A stretch of DNA of 64,000 bases from Palsa-506 sp963707065 (GTDB lineage Bacteria; Actinomycetota; Actinomycetes; Streptosporangiales; Streptosporangiaceae). Below, piece after piece: positions 62,630-64,000 of this stretch. Made by a program: the position numbers and the translations under genes. The notes beneath the pieces were generated by a model. It was not told the origin of the DNA. It saw only the letters and a program-made list of their open reading frames with translations, and made no database searches. The stretch is from positions 37,091 through 101,090 of the forward strand of contig CAVPPJ010000049.1 in NCBI GenBank assembly GCA_963707065.1, in the 5' to 3' direction. Numbering within the stretch: position 1 is the first letter of the stretch; each line of letters begins with the position of its first letter.

Positions 62630-62986
62630 ATGTTGAATGTCAACATCGACCGGTCAGAGCCAGGACCGCTGCATGATCAGGTCGCGGCCCAGATCCGCCG
62701 TGCCATCGCCGACGGCGAGGCGGGCCCGGGTGACCGGCTGCCGCTGGCCAAGGACCTCGCTGCCGTGCTCGGGGTGAACAAGAACACCGTGCTGCGCGCC
62801 CTGCATCTGCTCAGGGAGGAAGGGCTGCTGGAGTTCCGGCGCGGGCGCGGCATCACGGTCACCGGCACACCGCAGCGCAGCGCGGTCCTCGCTCAGGTCA
62901 GGAGCCTGGTGGAGTACGCCACGCGGCAGGGTTACGGCCGCAGCGACATCATCCAGATGATCACGGAACTCCCCCAGGACAGCTAG
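62630..62986 (+). CDS. GntR-family regulator, YtrA-like
   Basis: Protein of 118 residues: N-terminal winged helix (GDRLPLAKDLAAVLGVNKNT, then VLRALHLLREEGLLEFRRGR) and a short C-terminal helix (VRSLVEYATRQGYGRSDIIQ). The ATG at 62630 (MLNVNIDRSEPGPLHDQV) matches the family start; the ATG at 62618 lies within the likely operator. It is a second YtrA-type regulator in the window and probably controls the propeller genes and, perhaps, the convergent FtsX system. Confidence 0.88.
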   Translation: MLNVNIDRSEPGPLHDQVAAQIRRAIADGEAGPGDRLPLAKDLAAVLGVNKNTVLRALHLLREEGLLEFRRGRGITVTGTPQRSAVLAQVRSLVEYATRQGYGRSDIIQMITELPQDS

Positions 62987-63061
62987 TACCTCGTCCAGGA
63001 AGCCGTGGCGCGAAGCAGGAACCCGTTCGGAGGACTGGGTTAAGTACGGGCCGAAGCAGGT

Positions 63062-64000
63062 TCACTCGTTTCTCGCGACCTCGGGTCCGGTGATGCGTGC
63101 CAGCAGCGGGAAGGTGGCCGCGATGATGCCGAGGGACACCACTATCGCGCCCGCGGTGAGCAGGTAGTACGCGGCGCCGGGCGCGACCATCGGGTGCTGC
63201 TGCGCCTCGGAGGCGAACATGGCGGCGCCGGCGAACCCGGTGCCGATCGCGACGGCGGCGACGGCGAGCAGCGGGACGGCGCCTTCCAGCGCGACGACGC
63301 GGCGCAGCGTGGCGAGCCGGGCGCCGGTGAGCCGCAGCAGGCTGAACGGCCGCTTGCGGTCGGCGAGCCCGGCCGCGATGCCCGCGGCGAGCGTGCAGCC
63401 GGCGATCGGCAGGCTGATCAGGATCACCACGTTCGCGAGCTGCTGGTAGGCGCTGTTCTTGGAATTGTGCTGCGCGACCAGGTCGCCGATGGTGGACGGC
63501 ACGGCGACGGCGGGGTAGGCGCGTGCGTTCACGAGCACCGTCCTGGCCTGCTCGACCGCTTGCGTGCTGCCGTTCGTGCCCACATTGATGGCGTCCACGC
63601 CCAGGGTGTCCAGCCGCGGGGCCGGGACGTTCGCGGCTGGCCAGGTGATCGTGGTGGCGTCCGTGCCGAACAGGGGGCCGTCGAACCCGTCCGCCGGGAA
63701 CTTCACCGTTGCCGCCCCTGCCGGGCAGCGGCCAAGGGCGGGAACGGTCGCGAGTTGCGCGCACGAGACCACGCCGGCCGGGACCGGACTGGTGCTGCCG
63801 AGATTGCTGGCGAAGGCGCGAAATGTTCCGGGAATGGTCAGCCCCGGGGCCGCGCGGACCACCAGCACCCCCCGCACGCCATGAATCCCGCTCAGCCGTG
63901 CCGTCAGCGCCGCGACAGGCGCGGCCGGCCCCGGGGCCGCCGTGCCCGCGCGTGCTCCCGGCATTCCCGGGACGCTGCCGACGGCCGCCTGGTTCGATGC
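63062..64000 (-). CDS. FtsX-like ABC permease, C-terminal part (cut by window edge)
   Basis: The frame is open to the window edge, so the start is missing. The visible 312 residues contain an extracytoplasmic domain (LTARLSGIHGVRGVLVVRAA, then PAGAATVKFPADGFDGPLFG) and the final FtsX bundle of three to four helices (YQQLANVVILISLPIAGCTL, AAGIAAGLADRKRPFSLLRL, LEGAVPLLAVAAVAIGTGFA). The LADRKRPFSLLRLTG segment is a conserved cytoplasmic loop of FtsX permeases. It is convergent with the GntR gene; its ATPase should lie outside this window. Confidence 0.85.
   Translation of the reverse strand, partial: ASNQAAVGSVPGMPGARAGTAAPGPAAPVAALTARLSGIHGVRGVLVVRAAPGLTIPGTFRAFASNLGSTSPVPAGVVSCAQLATVPALGRCPAGAATVKFPADGFDGPLFGTDATTITWPAANVPAPRLDTLGVDAINVGTNGSTQAVEQARTVLVNARAYPAVAVPSTIGDLVAQHNSKNSAYQQLANVVILISLPIAGCTLAAGIAAGLADRKRPFSLLRLTGARLATLRRVVALEGAVPLLAVAAVAIGTGFAGAAMFASEAQQHPMVAPGAAYYLLTAGAIVVSLGIIAATFPLLARITGPEVARNE

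Overview
The window looks like chromosomal DNA from a high-GC, free-living member of the Actinomycetota. Evidence: GC-rich third positions throughout, frequent GTG starts and ATGA/GTGA stop-start overlaps, two proteins of the mycothiol-dependent maleylpyruvate isomerase fold, an F420-type luciferase-like oxidoreductase, PadR/GntR/TetR/AraC/LuxR regulators with actinobacterial neighbours, a stand-alone LigD-type polymerase, and many ABC systems. No rRNA, tRNA, CRISPR array, integrase, transposase or phage gene was seen. I cannot place it safely below phylum. At least ten genes need a single-base shift to read through. Most shifts look like one inserted or lost base in short G/C runs, so draft-quality sequence is more likely than mass pseudogenisation.

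Layout. 0.2-6.5 kb: membrane protein, tandem HD-GYP/LuxR regulator, cupin, a frameshifted phosphotransferase, a PLP dehydratase and a quinone oxidoreductase. 6.6-11.8 kb: a complete branched-chain-amino-acid-type ABC operon (binding protein, a perfect hairpin, then permeases and ATPases). 11.9-16.8 kb: OsmC and a cysteine-desulfurase-like protein diverge; then an overlapping operon of aldo/keto reductase, ornithine-cyclodeaminase-like and threonine-dehydratase-like enzymes. 17-21.9 kb: an FtsX-type ABC exporter flanked by two related PadR regulators, one fused to DUF1707 and membrane segments. 22-30.6 kb: orphan ParA, secreted propeller-like protein, DUF4262 protein, proline-rich membrane protein(s), a Lys/Ala-rich phasin- or histone-like protein with an XRE regulator, a degenerate CbiX-like protein with a proline-rich repeat region, and an MDMPI-fold protein.

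30.6-41.8 kb is the most coherent metabolic region. A second Liv-type transporter (order G-F-H-M-binding protein) is followed by a TetR regulator, an acyl-CoA synthetase and a citryl-CoA-lyase-like enzyme, all on the minus strand. An SDR epimerase lies upstream, then a divergent GNAT/sirtuin pair. The likely logic is import of an organic acid, activation to a CoA thioester, then carbon-carbon cleavage, under TetR control.

42-64 kb: GntR with ABC ATPase and permease; an MFS exporter with a repeat-rich promoter; DUF2000; AraC with a D-amino-acid-oxidase-like protein; MDMPI protein; LLM oxidoreductase with a Gfo/Idh dehydrogenase; a large AAA-LuxR regulator; a methyltransferase; a ChrB-like protein divergent from a COG4280-like membrane protein; LigD polymerase with a small protein; PRC-barrel protein; aldo/keto reductase; two tandem single-pass propeller-like proteins divergent from a GntR regulator with a likely leaderless promoter; and a truncated FtsX permease at the right edge. 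Short tandem repeats recur in many gaps and as in-frame expansions in several proteins.
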